NCBI RefSeq assembly: GCF_030056735.1
Contig: NZ_JASHKN010000001.1
Coordinates: 310,001 to 374,000 of the forward strand
DNA from: Rhodococcus sp. IEGM 1409
Lineage (GTDB): Bacteria > Actinomycetota > Actinomycetes > Mycobacteriales > Mycobacteriaceae
Reading direction: 5' to 3'
Length of the DNA: 64,000 nt
The notes below the pieces were generated by a model. That model was not told the origin of the DNA. It ran no database searches and was given only the letters and a program-made list of their open reading frames with translations. Below, one piece after another: positions 28,298 to 36,968 of the stretch; position 1 is the stretch's first letter; each line of letters begins with the position of its first letter. A program made the position numbers and the translations under genes.

Positions 28298-28591
28298 TCA
28301 GAAGTCGGCAATCTCCGGCAACGCGTTCGCCAGTGGGGGCGCGATCCACCTCGAGGCAGATCGCGTCTTCCGCCAGCTGGGCACACTCCAGTCCAGGAGG
28401 TATTCGAGATCCGCTTCTACTCCCTTGTCCCGCAATCCGACACGTCGTTCCAGTGCATACTCATCCACGAAATTCAGTCTCGCCGCGTCGGTGGCACTCA
28501 GTTCGGGGACACAGAATGAGCCCACGGGCGCGGTAGCCGCTCGACGCCCTGACGGATCTTCCCACTCCAGACGACCCCCGATTTGTTTCAC
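28298..28591 (-). CDS. Hypothetical 97-residue protein
   Basis: I do not recognise it. GTG 28591 has GGAAGG six nt upstream; the frame also has ATG codons at 28612 and 28609 without a ribosome site. The product is soluble, moderately charged, with no motif beyond a Trp-rich middle (LLDWSVPSWRKTRSASRWI). It lies on the minus strand just past the remains of the DUF222/HNH gene. Confidence 0.45.
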   Translation of the reverse strand: MKQIGGRLEWEDPSGRRAATAPVGSFCVPELSATDAARLNFVDEYALERRVGLRDKGVEADLEYLLDWSVPSWRKTRSASRWIAPPLANALPEIADF

Positions 28592-28617
28592 TGCCCACCT
28601 TCCAATCATCAATTATC

Positions 28618-29672
28618 TTAACGCACAACATAATTCGGAACTCGGCACGTACCGTCTCGCGTTCTTACAATCTTCGCCAACGCTGCGGACGGCCGGTAAG
28701 TGCACTCGGTACGCCGAGAACCATTGTCCCGTGTCGAGCGATGGGCCCCTTGCCACATCGGGCAAGACCGCCGGCGAGGGCATCGACCGACCCACGCCGA
28801 GTACGGGCCCGACCGCCACGGCAGTCGAGCACCGTTGCACCTCGGACGGCGTGAGGGGTAAGGACTCTCTGCCATGTACCGTCCGCAGCGATCGCTCGCG
28901 CAAGATCGGCATCGATGTGTCCATGTCCCTGCAAATAGCCTGGTAGGTAGTCGAATCCGAGCAGGGTGGAAGCGTTGACACCCACAAGAATTATCGAAAT
29001 CGGGAGCGCAGAGGTCTTCGAATCATCATCATCACGGGTGCAATCGCCGTCACACCTGCATCGACATCGCACGGAGTCTGGTCGCCAATGTCTGAGCGCC
29101 GACCACTGGAAGCGTTCCGTCCAGAGTCGACATACCGTCGACGCGCACGTCCGGACGTCCCGATCTGCCTCCGCACGAACTCGCCTGGCACGCAAACCAT
29201 CAGGGTCGTGCCGAGCGATGAGCACTCGTGGCCTCGCCTTCAATTTGTTACCGGTTGCACTGCCGGCACCGTCCACGAGGAGTCACTCGATCTCATCGAG
29301 TGCCCGGTCGGAAACTTTGGCGAGAGCTTCGGACAGTGCAGTCGCCTTGGCGAGCTCGATGTCACCACAAGCAAAAGCGGCCGCCACCCGCGGCAGCCGC
29401 CAACGCAGGTCACATCCGAGTGCAATCATTTTCTGCGCGGCATACTCCGTAATACTCAGTATCGAGGCGATCTCCACGTGCGCGAATTGGCCTTGAACCG
29501 CCTCATTGACTCCAGCATCAGCATCCTCCTCGCAGCGCCCCAAGTGCAGCGTGGTGACCGCATCCACCTCGAGGAAGTGGGCGCGCGCGATTTCCGCATG
29601 CTGAATCGACAACAGTTCCGCGGAAATCTTCGATTCGAACATATGGTCGATTTTACGGGCACCCACCGACAA
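28618..29672 (-). pseudogene. DUF222/HNH endonuclease-type gene, decayed by several frameshifts
   Basis: Pieces of one protein appear in different minus-strand frames in the right order. The N-terminal DUF222 part (29283-29672) reads EIASILSITEYAAQKMIALGCDLRWRLP and AFACGDIELAKATALSEAL. A middle part (about 28850-29010) reads TLLGFDYLPGYLQGHGHIDADLARAIAADGTWQRVLT. The HNH start (28618-28690) reads YRPSAALAKIVRTRDGTCRVPN. The C-terminal HNH half after CRVPN is missing. Full-length members are 400-500 residues and repeated many times in actinobacterial genomes. I see no sign of remaining function. Confidence 0.75.
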
Positions 29673-29736
29673 GTTTGCGGAATCCCAGGGTATTCACCGA
29701 TATCGTTCGTGCTCTGATGTCGCTACTTTCAATCGC

Positions 29737-30081
29737 ATGACCCATTACTCGACACAAGAGCAGCCCTATTTCGGCATAGCGATATTCGAGTTGGGGAAGA
29801 ATGACGGGGACGGGTGCTTCTACCGGGAGGACTGTTATCTCATCTGGGCTGGCAACCCCGCTGAGGCGAAGACAAAATTCGAGCGCAAGGCCGGCGAGCA
29901 GGAATATCCGGTCGGCGCGAGCGATGACCAGTCCTACGTAAAACTCGCGCATTTCGTGGATCTTGCCCCAGTGTCCGACACGGTCCAGACCGGCACAGCA
30001 GATCTCTACTCTCGACACTTCTCAAATATTGCCGCCTACAGAACTTTTGAGGCACGCTTGGGAGGAGACGGCATCCTCTGA
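29737..30081 (+). CDS. DUF4288 domain protein
   Basis: A 114-residue soluble protein resembling DUF4288: FGIAIFELGKNDGDGCFYREDCYLIWAGNPAEAKTKFERKA in the first half, and a YVKLAHFVDLAPVSDTVQTGTADLYSRHF segment near the end, as in that family. No function is established for DUF4288. It stands alone on the plus strand and ends 12 bp from the convergent egtD stop. No recognisable promoter was found. Confidence 0.7.
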   Translation: MTHYSTQEQPYFGIAIFELGKNDGDGCFYREDCYLIWAGNPAEAKTKFERKAGEQEYPVGASDDQSYVKLAHFVDLAPVSDTVQTGTADLYSRHFSNIAAYRTFEARLGGDGIL

Positions 30082-30093
30082 CTTGCGCCCACC

Positions 30094-31065
30094 TCACGCC
30101 CGCTGCGCACACAAAAGCGCGAAGCGCTGATCCCTATCCGTCCACACCTTCCGCACCTCGAAGCCCGCGGACGCGAGTTCCGCGGCAATCCCGTCCTCGG
30201 TGAACTTCGCCGAGATCTCGGTGCGCAGCTGCTCGCCCGCTGCGAAATTGATCTCCAGGTCCAGGTCGTCGAGCCGCACCGAGAGTTCACGAAGTGCTTC
30301 CAGCCGCATCTCGATCCACTGGTTCTCGGCATCCCAGAGCGCGACGTGACGGAAGTCCTCCAAGGGAAAGTTCGCTCCCAGTTGCTTGTTCAGGACCGAG
30401 AGAACATTGAGATCGAACTGCGCAGTCACTCCGGCAGCGTCGTCGTAGGCGGGCACGAGGACTGCGGGATCGATCACCAATCCCACGCCCAGGATCAGGT
30501 TCTCACCCGGATCCAGCACCGCTGCAATGCCCGAGAGGAACTCGGCGCGTTCTGCCGGAACGAGATTGCCGAGAGTTCCACCGAGAAATGCGACCGCTCG
30601 CCGTCCACCACCGGGCAGATGATGCAGCGAACCGGTGAAGTCACTGACCACCCCGACCACATCGATGCCGGGGAACTCGGCACCGACCTGCCGCGCCGCG
30701 CCGTCCAGTGCCGTCACCGAAACATCCTGCGGTACATACGTTCGCAGAGTTCCACGAGCGGTCATTGCATCGAGGAGCAACCGCGTCTTCTCCGAGGAAC
30801 CGGAACCCAGTTCGATCAGGATCTCGGGTTCGGTCAACGCAGCGATCTCGTCGGCGTACTGCGCGAGCAGGCCGCGCTCGGTTCGAGTGGGGTAATACTC
30901 GGGTAAGGCCGTGATCTCCTCGAACAGTTCGCTTCCACGCGCGTCGTAAAACCATTTGGGCGAGAGCCACTTCGGCGTAGCGGTCAGACCCTCCCTGGCC
31001 TCGACTCGCAGTGCGTCGACCGATTCGGCCGGTGTCAGATAAACCTCGAGCGTAGGGGTTTTCAT
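30094..31065 (-). CDS. egtD: L-histidine N-alpha-methyltransferase EgtD
   Basis: Trimethylates the alpha-amino group of histidine with SAM to give hercynine, the first intermediate of ergothioneine. 323 residues with PKWLSPKWFYDARGSELFEEITALPEYYPTRTE, the DUF2260/EgtD opening, then the SAM loop EILIELGSGSSEKTRLLLDAM, FLGGTLGNLVPAERAEFL and a C-terminal domain with QFDLNVLSVLNKQLGANFPLEDF. ATG 31065 overlaps the egtC stop by 4 bp. Last gene of the egtABCD operon; convergent with the DUF4288 gene. Confidence 0.95.
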   Translation of the reverse strand: MKTPTLEVYLTPAESVDALRVEAREGLTATPKWLSPKWFYDARGSELFEEITALPEYYPTRTERGLLAQYADEIAALTEPEILIELGSGSSEKTRLLLDAMTARGTLRTYVPQDVSVTALDGAARQVGAEFPGIDVVGVVSDFTGSLHHLPGGGRRAVAFLGGTLGNLVPAERAEFLSGIAAVLDPGENLILGVGLVIDPAVLVPAYDDAAGVTAQFDLNVLSVLNKQLGANFPLEDFRHVALWDAENQWIEMRLEALRELSVRLDDLDLEINFAAGEQLRTEISAKFTEDGIAAELASAGFEVRKVWTDRDQRFALLCAQRA

Positions 31066-31808
31066 TGTTCTCCCATCGGTATCGGGGTGATGATCAAATG
31101 GCCAGGACGCGCGCAGACGAAGTGCCGGTCCGGCACCTGCTCCCAGTCCGGCGATCGATCGAACGGTTCGGAAACGATCAGGGCCCGCGACTCGTCGACC
31201 CGCGTGTACAACGTGTGGCCCCACGCTGTGGCCCACAGTTCCTGCCCGTCGCCGAACAGGAGGTTCAGTCGTGAATCCGGTGCCGCCGCAGCCACATCGT
31301 GAACGAGGCTCGTCACGGCGGCCTCCACGGGCTTCGACTTCAACCGATGCCGAAGCACTGTCCACAACAAGGCAGCATCCGTCGGGGCGGGCATCTTCAG
31401 CAGTTCGACGGCCGGAACTTCTGCCGCCAAGTCGGCAAGTGAACCAGGCCAACCGGATACCGCTCCGTTGTGGCTGAAAGCGTAGGTTCCGTCGACAAAC
31501 GGTGCGCAGGCACCGATCTCGACGGCCATCCCCTCCGTCGCGGAACGTACGGCGGCGAGAACGGATCCGGAAACGATGTGGGACAACGTCTCGTCGACGG
31601 TCGGGTCCGACCAGATCGGCGAAATGCTGCGATACCGCCCCTGCCTTCCGTCGTTCCACCACACCGCGCCGAATCCGTCGGCATTGATGGTCCCGCCGCC
31701 ACGCATCTCGCGAGGTGCCCACGACTGTCGCATCAGTGAGTTCTCGCCGTCGCGGAGGAGTTCACGAACCGAACGCCGGGGCCCGAGATACCCGAGGTGC
31801 CGACACAT
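31062..31808 (-). CDS. egtC: Gamma-glutamyl hercynylcysteine sulfoxide amidohydrolase EgtC
   Basis: A class II glutamine-amidotransferase-like (Ntn) hydrolase that removes glutamate from gamma-glutamyl hercynylcysteine sulfoxide. The catalytic Cys2 follows the initiator Met (MCRHLGYLGP), fixing the start at 31808. The NADGFGAVWW and SHNGAVSGWPG segments form the active-site region. 248 residues, close to the family norm. It begins 1 bp after egtB and overlaps egtD. Confidence 0.93.
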   Translation of the reverse strand: MCRHLGYLGPRRSVRELLRDGENSLMRQSWAPREMRGGGTINADGFGAVWWNDGRQGRYRSISPIWSDPTVDETLSHIVSGSVLAAVRSATEGMAVEIGACAPFVDGTYAFSHNGAVSGWPGSLADLAAEVPAVELLKMPAPTDAALLWTVLRHRLKSKPVEAAVTSLVHDVAAAAPDSRLNLLFGDGQELWATAWGHTLYTRVDESRALIVSEPFDRSPDWEQVPDRHFVCARPGHLIITPIPMGEQ

Positions 31809-31809
31809 G

Positions 31810-33117
31810 TCAGGATCTACCCGAAATCGTTCTGGCGCAGCGAAAACCCGAGAAGATCTGGCGCCTGATCGGATGGTCCCAGTTGCGGAACGTCCCGCGA
31901 CAGGCAACGCTGTCGGTCCCGAACGATCCCCCTCGCAACACTTTGTAGTCGCCGCCGAAGAACACCTCCGAATACTCCCGATACGGGAAGGCCCGGAAAC
32001 CCGGATACGGATGGAAACCCGAAGACGTCCACTCCCACACGTCGCCGATCAACTGCTCGACACCCGCCGCCGACGCACCCGCCGGGTACGAGCCGACGCC
32101 GGCTGGACCGAGATGGCGCTGACCGAGATTGGCAAGATTCTCGTCTGCGGACACGTCCCCCCAAGGGAACCGTCGTGATCTCCCGGATTCCGGATCCCAC
32201 CGCGCGGCCTTTTCCCATTCCGCCTCGGTGGGAAGCCGTTTGCCTGCCCAGCCCGCGTAGGCTTCGGCTTCGAAAAAGCTCACGTGTACAACCGGCTTGT
32301 CGGGTGGAACCGGAGCCTCGACGCCGAAAGTCTCGTGCCACCAACCCGAACTGTCGTGTTCCCAGAACAGAGGCGCTCGAAGCTTCGCGTCGACGCGATG
32401 CCGCCAACCGTCTCGGGACCACAGTTCCGGTCGGGAATAGCCACCGTCCTCGATGAATTCGATGAACTGCCCGTTGGTGACCGGGAATCTGTCGATTGCG
32501 AAATCGGTGAGATAGACCTGATGTGCAGTGTGCTCGTTGTCGAGTGCCCACGGTTCGTCGTCGGTCCCCATGACGAAGGAGCCGGCCGCGATGGTGACCT
32601 CGTCGAGTTCCGGCATGCGGGCCGCTTGCGGAGCGGGTGTCGCAACGAGTGCCGTGGGCCCCGAACGTAATTGGTGTGTCGCGAGCATGGTCTCGGCGTG
32701 TTGCTGTTCGTGCTGCGCGATCATCCCGAACGCAAAACCGTCCATGTCGAGTTCTGTGCGCCCGAAGGTGCTGGCTTCGAGCACATCCCAGACCTTCCCC
32801 CGAACCGTACGTACGTATTCGCGCGCCTCGGCCGGGTTGAGCAGGGGAAGTGTGGGTCTCGACGATCTAGAATGCTTGAAAGCGTCGTACAGCTCGTCTA
32901 TGTCGCTACGCACCGGATCGCGGCCACCGACGTCGCGCACCAGCCAGAGTTCCTCTTGATTGCCGATGTGCGCCAGGTCCCACACGAGCGGACTCATCAA
33001 CGGGGAATGCTGAGCGATCAATTCGGCATCATCGACGCAGTCGGTGAGCAGCGTCGACCGCTCACGCGCTCGTAGAAGTACGGCCTCGACCGCTTCCTTG
33101 GTGATCTCCCCCGTCAT
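31810..33117 (-). CDS. egtB: Ergothioneine sulfoxide synthase EgtB
   Basis: An iron(II) enzyme that joins hercynine to gamma-glutamylcysteine with O2. The N-terminal DinB-like bundle supplies His50 in WDLAHIGNQEELW and His136/His140 in QHEQQHAE, the three-histidine iron site. The C-terminal FGE-sulfatase-like domain has GSFVMGTDDEPWALDNEH, PVTNGQFIEFIEDGGY, KRLPTEAEWEKAARW, GDVWEWTSSGFHPYPGF and VLRGGSF. Length 435 residues is normal. It overlaps egtA by 4 bp. Confidence 0.96.
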   Translation of the reverse strand: MTGEITKEAVEAVLLRARERSTLLTDCVDDAELIAQHSPLMSPLVWDLAHIGNQEELWLVRDVGGRDPVRSDIDELYDAFKHSRSSRPTLPLLNPAEAREYVRTVRGKVWDVLEASTFGRTELDMDGFAFGMIAQHEQQHAETMLATHQLRSGPTALVATPAPQAARMPELDEVTIAAGSFVMGTDDEPWALDNEHTAHQVYLTDFAIDRFPVTNGQFIEFIEDGGYSRPELWSRDGWRHRVDAKLRAPLFWEHDSSGWWHETFGVEAPVPPDKPVVHVSFFEAEAYAGWAGKRLPTEAEWEKAARWDPESGRSRRFPWGDVSADENLANLGQRHLGPAGVGSYPAGASAAGVEQLIGDVWEWTSSGFHPYPGFRAFPYREYSEVFFGGDYKVLRGGSFGTDSVACRGTFRNWDHPIRRQIFSGFRCARTISGRS

Positions 33118-34337
33118 GTGTCGCTCTCACCGGGCACGATTGCGCGACAACACCGTTCGGCTGCGGCATCGAGAAGGCGAACAAACTGTGGCTCCGGCGC
33201 GTACGACGCGGCAAGCGACATCAGAGATGTTGCAGCCGAACGCAGTTCGACGTCGTCCAAACCGTACTCTGCCGCGTCTCGCCACCTTCCGGCCGTCGAC
33301 GCTGCAGCATCACTCGCCTCGCGCATCACGGCGGGCCCGGACAGCAACGCGTCGACCGCTGCTATCGGCACTCTCCACAGATCTCCCGGTTGTGCGTCGA
33401 TGTAGCGAACCTCCAGATGGCCGACAGCGCGAACCGGCGGGAACAGCGTGGACAGGTGATAGTCCAAGTCCGCCCAGACGGGGCGACGTCCGATCTCGGC
33501 ATCCAAGGCGCCGTCGATCCAGTCCGCAAATGTCGCACCCCGCGGAGCCGTCCAATCATCGCCTTCGCTTCGCACACACATGAGCGGAACGTCGAGGGCC
33601 CAGCCGGCGTAGTCCTGCGCTTCCGGGATTGCGGCGGTGCGCCGGGAATCGAGTTCGAGCCACGTCCGCATGCGTTGGGAAGCCCAATCTCCCCTCGGAA
33701 CCCCTTGCAAGCGTGGAGAACACGCAAATGCTGCGATGAGAGCCGGGCCCATGTCCCCGAGGAGCCGCCAACGCTGGGCGATGGACTCCGGACTCCCGCC
33801 GGCATCGACACTGACCTGCACTGCTGCGGTACTGCACATCATCAAGGTGCCGTACGGGCCTATCCCGGCGAAACGGGATTCCATTGCGCAGTAACGCGGC
33901 AACCGGAGAATGCGGGAAGGTGGGCGGGCGACGTCGGCCGCGGCCGAACTGATTTCGATGGAGTACGACGCGAGGAGCGATTCGAGAGTACGACGGTCTT
34001 CGTCGAGACAGTCACACAGTTCGCGGGCGGATGTGCGCGGAGCGGACGAGAGTTCGATCTGTCCGCCGGGTTCTACCGTGACGAGACTGCCACGAGGAAG
34101 GGGAACCGCCGGTGAATCCGGGTCGATACTGGTGGGCGCATGTCGCCCGAGTGCCCTTGCCAGCGTCGCGGCGGATGGCCGCTCCCCACCGGCTTCTTGC
34201 CTGGTCAGCCACTCGACCTCGGCTCCGACCAAGCGGGGTGGCCCCTGTTTGAAGCACACACCACCGACGTAGGCCTCGGCCGCAGGACGCGAATCCACCT
34301 GCGTGGTCTGTGCTGTTGTCAACGCTGCTGTCACCAT
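33114..34337 (-). CDS. egtA: Glutamate-cysteine ligase EgtA
   Basis: Makes gamma-glutamylcysteine, the sulfur donor used by EgtB in mycobacteria-type ergothioneine synthesis. 407 residues of the GCS2 type: LVGAEVEWLTRQEAG carries the nucleotide/substrate acidic motif, followed by ALGRHAPTSIDPDSPAVPLPRGSLVTVEPGGQIELSSAPR and GIGPYGTLMMCSTAAVQVSVDAG. ATG 34337 follows GGGGAAG. First gene of the coupled egtABCD operon. Confidence 0.94.
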   Translation of the reverse strand: MVTAALTTAQTTQVDSRPAAEAYVGGVCFKQGPPRLVGAEVEWLTRQEAGGERPSAATLARALGRHAPTSIDPDSPAVPLPRGSLVTVEPGGQIELSSAPRTSARELCDCLDEDRRTLESLLASYSIEISSAAADVARPPSRILRLPRYCAMESRFAGIGPYGTLMMCSTAAVQVSVDAGGSPESIAQRWRLLGDMGPALIAAFACSPRLQGVPRGDWASQRMRTWLELDSRRTAAIPEAQDYAGWALDVPLMCVRSEGDDWTAPRGATFADWIDGALDAEIGRRPVWADLDYHLSTLFPPVRAVGHLEVRYIDAQPGDLWRVPIAAVDALLSGPAVMREASDAAASTAGRWRDAAEYGLDDVELRSAATSLMSLAASYAPEPQFVRLLDAAAERCCRAIVPGESDT

Positions 34338-34415
34338 TCGACTTCCCCTTCGGGCGGTCTTCGCGGTCGTTACCGACGATAGAACGCCAACGTCCGAGAT
34401 GCACCCATTGTGGTG

Positions 34416-35648
34416 TTACGTGTCGTTGAATTTATTAAGTCGTATCCACCGGTACCCACAACCGGCCAGAACCACACCTACCCCGGAAACAACCGAAATC
34501 CACGGAAGTGTGACCACCAGAACGATACAACCGGCCGCCCCGACTGCCTGCAGCCACTTCGGATATATCCGGTCCACACTGCGCTGGCTGTACGCGCTCA
34601 CGTTCGCGACGAAGTAGTAGAGCAGCACTCCGAACGACGAAAAGCCGATCACGCCACGAAGATCGGTTGTCGAGACGAGAACGATCACAACAGCACCGAC
34701 GACAAGTTCTGCATGGTGAGGGACTACGAACCGTGGATGGACGGAAGCCAGAGCGACAGGCAGATCACTCTCGCGGGCCATCGCCATCGCCGTACGACTC
34801 ACCCCGGCGATCAGAGCCAGCAGCGCCCCCGCCGACGCCGCCGCGGCACCGATCACCACCACGGGGACGGCCCAATTCCACCCGGCTGCGCCCACTGCAT
34901 CGGCAAGGGGCCGCGCCGAATTCGCCAGCCGATCAGGCCCCAACGTCACCAACAGCACCACCGCTACCAGCGCATAGAGGACAACCGCGACGGTGAGTGC
35001 AATCAGAATCGCCCGCGGAATCGTGCGGCGCGGATCGCGCACTTCCTCCCCCAGCGTCGCGATCCTGGCGTAACCGGCGAAGGCAAAGAACAGAAGCCCC
35101 GCCGACTGCAGAATCCCGTACCACGACCCGAACACGAGGTTCGGGAGTTCGCGCACTGAACCAGGTCCCACGACGGCAACCAGCAACGCCACACACAATG
35201 CCGTCGTCGACACGGCGACGATGACCCTGGCCATCTGCGCCGTCCGCGTCACTCCGCGGTAGTTGACAGCAACCAGCGCCGCCACCACCAGTACCGCGGC
35301 GGGAACACGCCAGGCCGCAGGAGCAACGTACGTCGCGAAGGTCAGAGCCATTGCCGCGCAACTCGCGATCTTCCCGATCACGAACGACCAGCCTGCGGCA
35401 AACCCCCACCAGGGTCCGAGCTGCTCACGTCCGTAGACGTACGTCCCACCTGACGTGGGGTATCTGGCCGCAAGCTGCGCCGACGACGTCGCATTGCAGT
35501 AGGCGACGAACGCTGCGATCGCCAGGCCGAGCAGCAACCCGGTACCGGCCACTGCGGCAGCGGGCGCGAACACCACGAAGACTCCGGCGCCGATCATCGC
35601 GCCGAGGCCGATCACCACGGCATCGGCCGTGCCCAGTCTTCGCTCCAT
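34416..35648 (-). CDS. APC-superfamily amino acid permease
   Basis: About 410 residues with twelve predicted membrane helices. It opens MERRLGTADAVVIGLGAMIGAGVFVVF, whose helix-1 GxGAMIGAG loop binds the amino acid carboxylate in APC transporters; LLFFAFAGYARIATLGEEVRDPRRTIPRAI is the conserved helix 6-7 region. I start at ATG 35648, which fits family N-termini; ATG 35690 is an alternative and would leave only 14 bp to the divergent PLP gene. It lies directly upstream of egtA on the same strand (78 bp gap), so it might feed histidine, cysteine or glutamate, or move ergothioneine; that is inference. Confidence 0.85.
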   Translation of the reverse strand: MERRLGTADAVVIGLGAMIGAGVFVVFAPAAAVAGTGLLLGLAIAAFVAYCNATSSAQLAARYPTSGGTYVYGREQLGPWWGFAAGWSFVIGKIASCAAMALTFATYVAPAAWRVPAAVLVVAALVAVNYRGVTRTAQMARVIVAVSTTALCVALLVAVVGPGSVRELPNLVFGSWYGILQSAGLLFFAFAGYARIATLGEEVRDPRRTIPRAILIALTVAVVLYALVAVVLLVTLGPDRLANSARPLADAVGAAGWNWAVPVVVIGAAAASAGALLALIAGVSRTAMAMARESDLPVALASVHPRFVVPHHAELVVGAVVIVLVSTTDLRGVIGFSSFGVLLYYFVANVSAYSQRSVDRIYPKWLQAVGAAGCIVLVVTLPWISVVSGVGVVLAGCGYRWIRLNKFNDT

Positions 35649-35704
35649 CGGGACAGCTTCGTTCACAGGTAGTTTGAACCACACCGACATGAACGGAAGG
35701 TGCC

Positions 35705-36886
35705 ATGTTCGATCTCGACACGATCCGCCGCGACACTCCCGGATGCCTCGACAAGGTGTTCCTCGACAGCGCGGGATCTTCGCTCCCGCCCGAGCCGGTG
35801 CTGACCACCATGATCGAGCACCTGCGACGTGAAGCCGACGTCGGCGGGTACGTCGCCGCTGCTCGCCAGAGCGGCGCACTGGCTGCTGTTCCGCATTCAC
35901 TGGCCGGGGTCATCGGCGCCCAGGCAACCGATATCGCGTTGACGGACAGCGCAACCCGCGCGTGGAACGACTTCTTCGCTGCCGTTCCACTCGGACCTGG
36001 TGATCGAATCCTCATCAGCGGAGTCGAATACGCGAGCAACGCAATCGCCGCTCTGGGGCGGGCGCGTTCCACCGGCGCCGGCGTCGAGGTCATTCCGAGC
36101 GATCAGTACGGACGCATCGACCTCGACGCACTCGAGAACATGCTCGACGATCGGGTTCGACTCGTCTCCGTCGTACACGTCCCCACCAACGGCGGCTTGA
36201 TCAATCCGGTCCGTGAGGTAGTCGAATTGGCCAGAGCCCACGGCTCTCTCGTCCTGCTCGACGCGTGCCAGTCCGTCGGCCAGCTGCCCATCGACGTCAC
36301 CGAACTCGGCGTCGACGCGCTCAGCGCCACCGGCCGCAAGTGGCTGCGCGGGCCACGCGGAACCGGATTCCTGTACGTCCGCCCCGGACTCGTCGACGCG
36401 CTCGAACCCGCTGCGATGGACCTGCACGGAGCGGAATGGACCAGCGAGAACAGCTTCGTCCCTGCGCCGGACGCAACACGATTCGAACTCTGGGAAACGA
36501 GTGTCGCTGCGCGCCTGGGTCTCGGCGTCGCTGCAGACTATCTGCACTCGATCGGCACCGACACGGCGTGGGAGCAGATCGAATCCCGAGCAGTCGCACT
36601 GAGGCACGGTCTGGCCACGATTTCCGGAGTCGAAGTCCGCGATCGAGGAACCCATCTGAGCGGTATCGTTTCCTTCACCGTCGACGGTATTTCCGAGCAC
36701 CTGGTGCGGGATCAGCTTGCAGCACAGAACATCACCGTCACCGTCAGCGGTCGTGGGTCCACGCTCCTCGACATGGATGCCCGCGGACTCGACGCCGTGG
36801 TTCGCGCATCGCCGCACTACTTCGTCGACGAAGCCGACCTGGACACACTTCTGGGCGCGGTCAGGAGATTACAAACCTCCCGTTGA
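35705..36886 (+). CDS. Class V aminotransferase-fold PLP enzyme, EgtE-like candidate
   Basis: 393 residues. PLP-binding features are DSATRAWNDFFAAVPLGPGD, VVHVPTNGGLINPVREVVELARAHGSLVLLDACQSVGQLP, and the Schiff-base lysine in SATGRKWLRGPRGTGFLYV. The N-terminal VFLDSAGSSLPPEP ... READVGGYVAAARQSG resembles mycobacterial EgtE, the C-S lyase that releases ergothioneine from hercynylcysteine sulfoxide. The egtABCD operon nearby lacks a canonical egtE, which makes this the local candidate. It could instead be a cysteine-desulfurase-like enzyme of other use. GGAAGG lies 4 nt before ATG 35705. It is divergent from the APC permease. Confidence 0.72.
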   Translation: MFDLDTIRRDTPGCLDKVFLDSAGSSLPPEPVLTTMIEHLRREADVGGYVAAARQSGALAAVPHSLAGVIGAQATDIALTDSATRAWNDFFAAVPLGPGDRILISGVEYASNAIAALGRARSTGAGVEVIPSDQYGRIDLDALENMLDDRVRLVSVVHVPTNGGLINPVREVVELARAHGSLVLLDACQSVGQLPIDVTELGVDALSATGRKWLRGPRGTGFLYVRPGLVDALEPAAMDLHGAEWTSENSFVPAPDATRFELWETSVAARLGLGVAADYLHSIGTDTAWEQIESRAVALRHGLATISGVEVRDRGTHLSGIVSFTVDGISEHLVRDQLAAQNITVTVSGRGSTLLDMDARGLDAVVRASPHYFVDEADLDTLLGAVRRLQTSR

Positions 36887-36968
36887 CCGGGACCATGCCT
36901 GATCTGCGGAAGTCGAAACTGCAACTGTGTGGTCACCAGTAGTTTCGCCTTCCGAGAGGACGCTTCGC

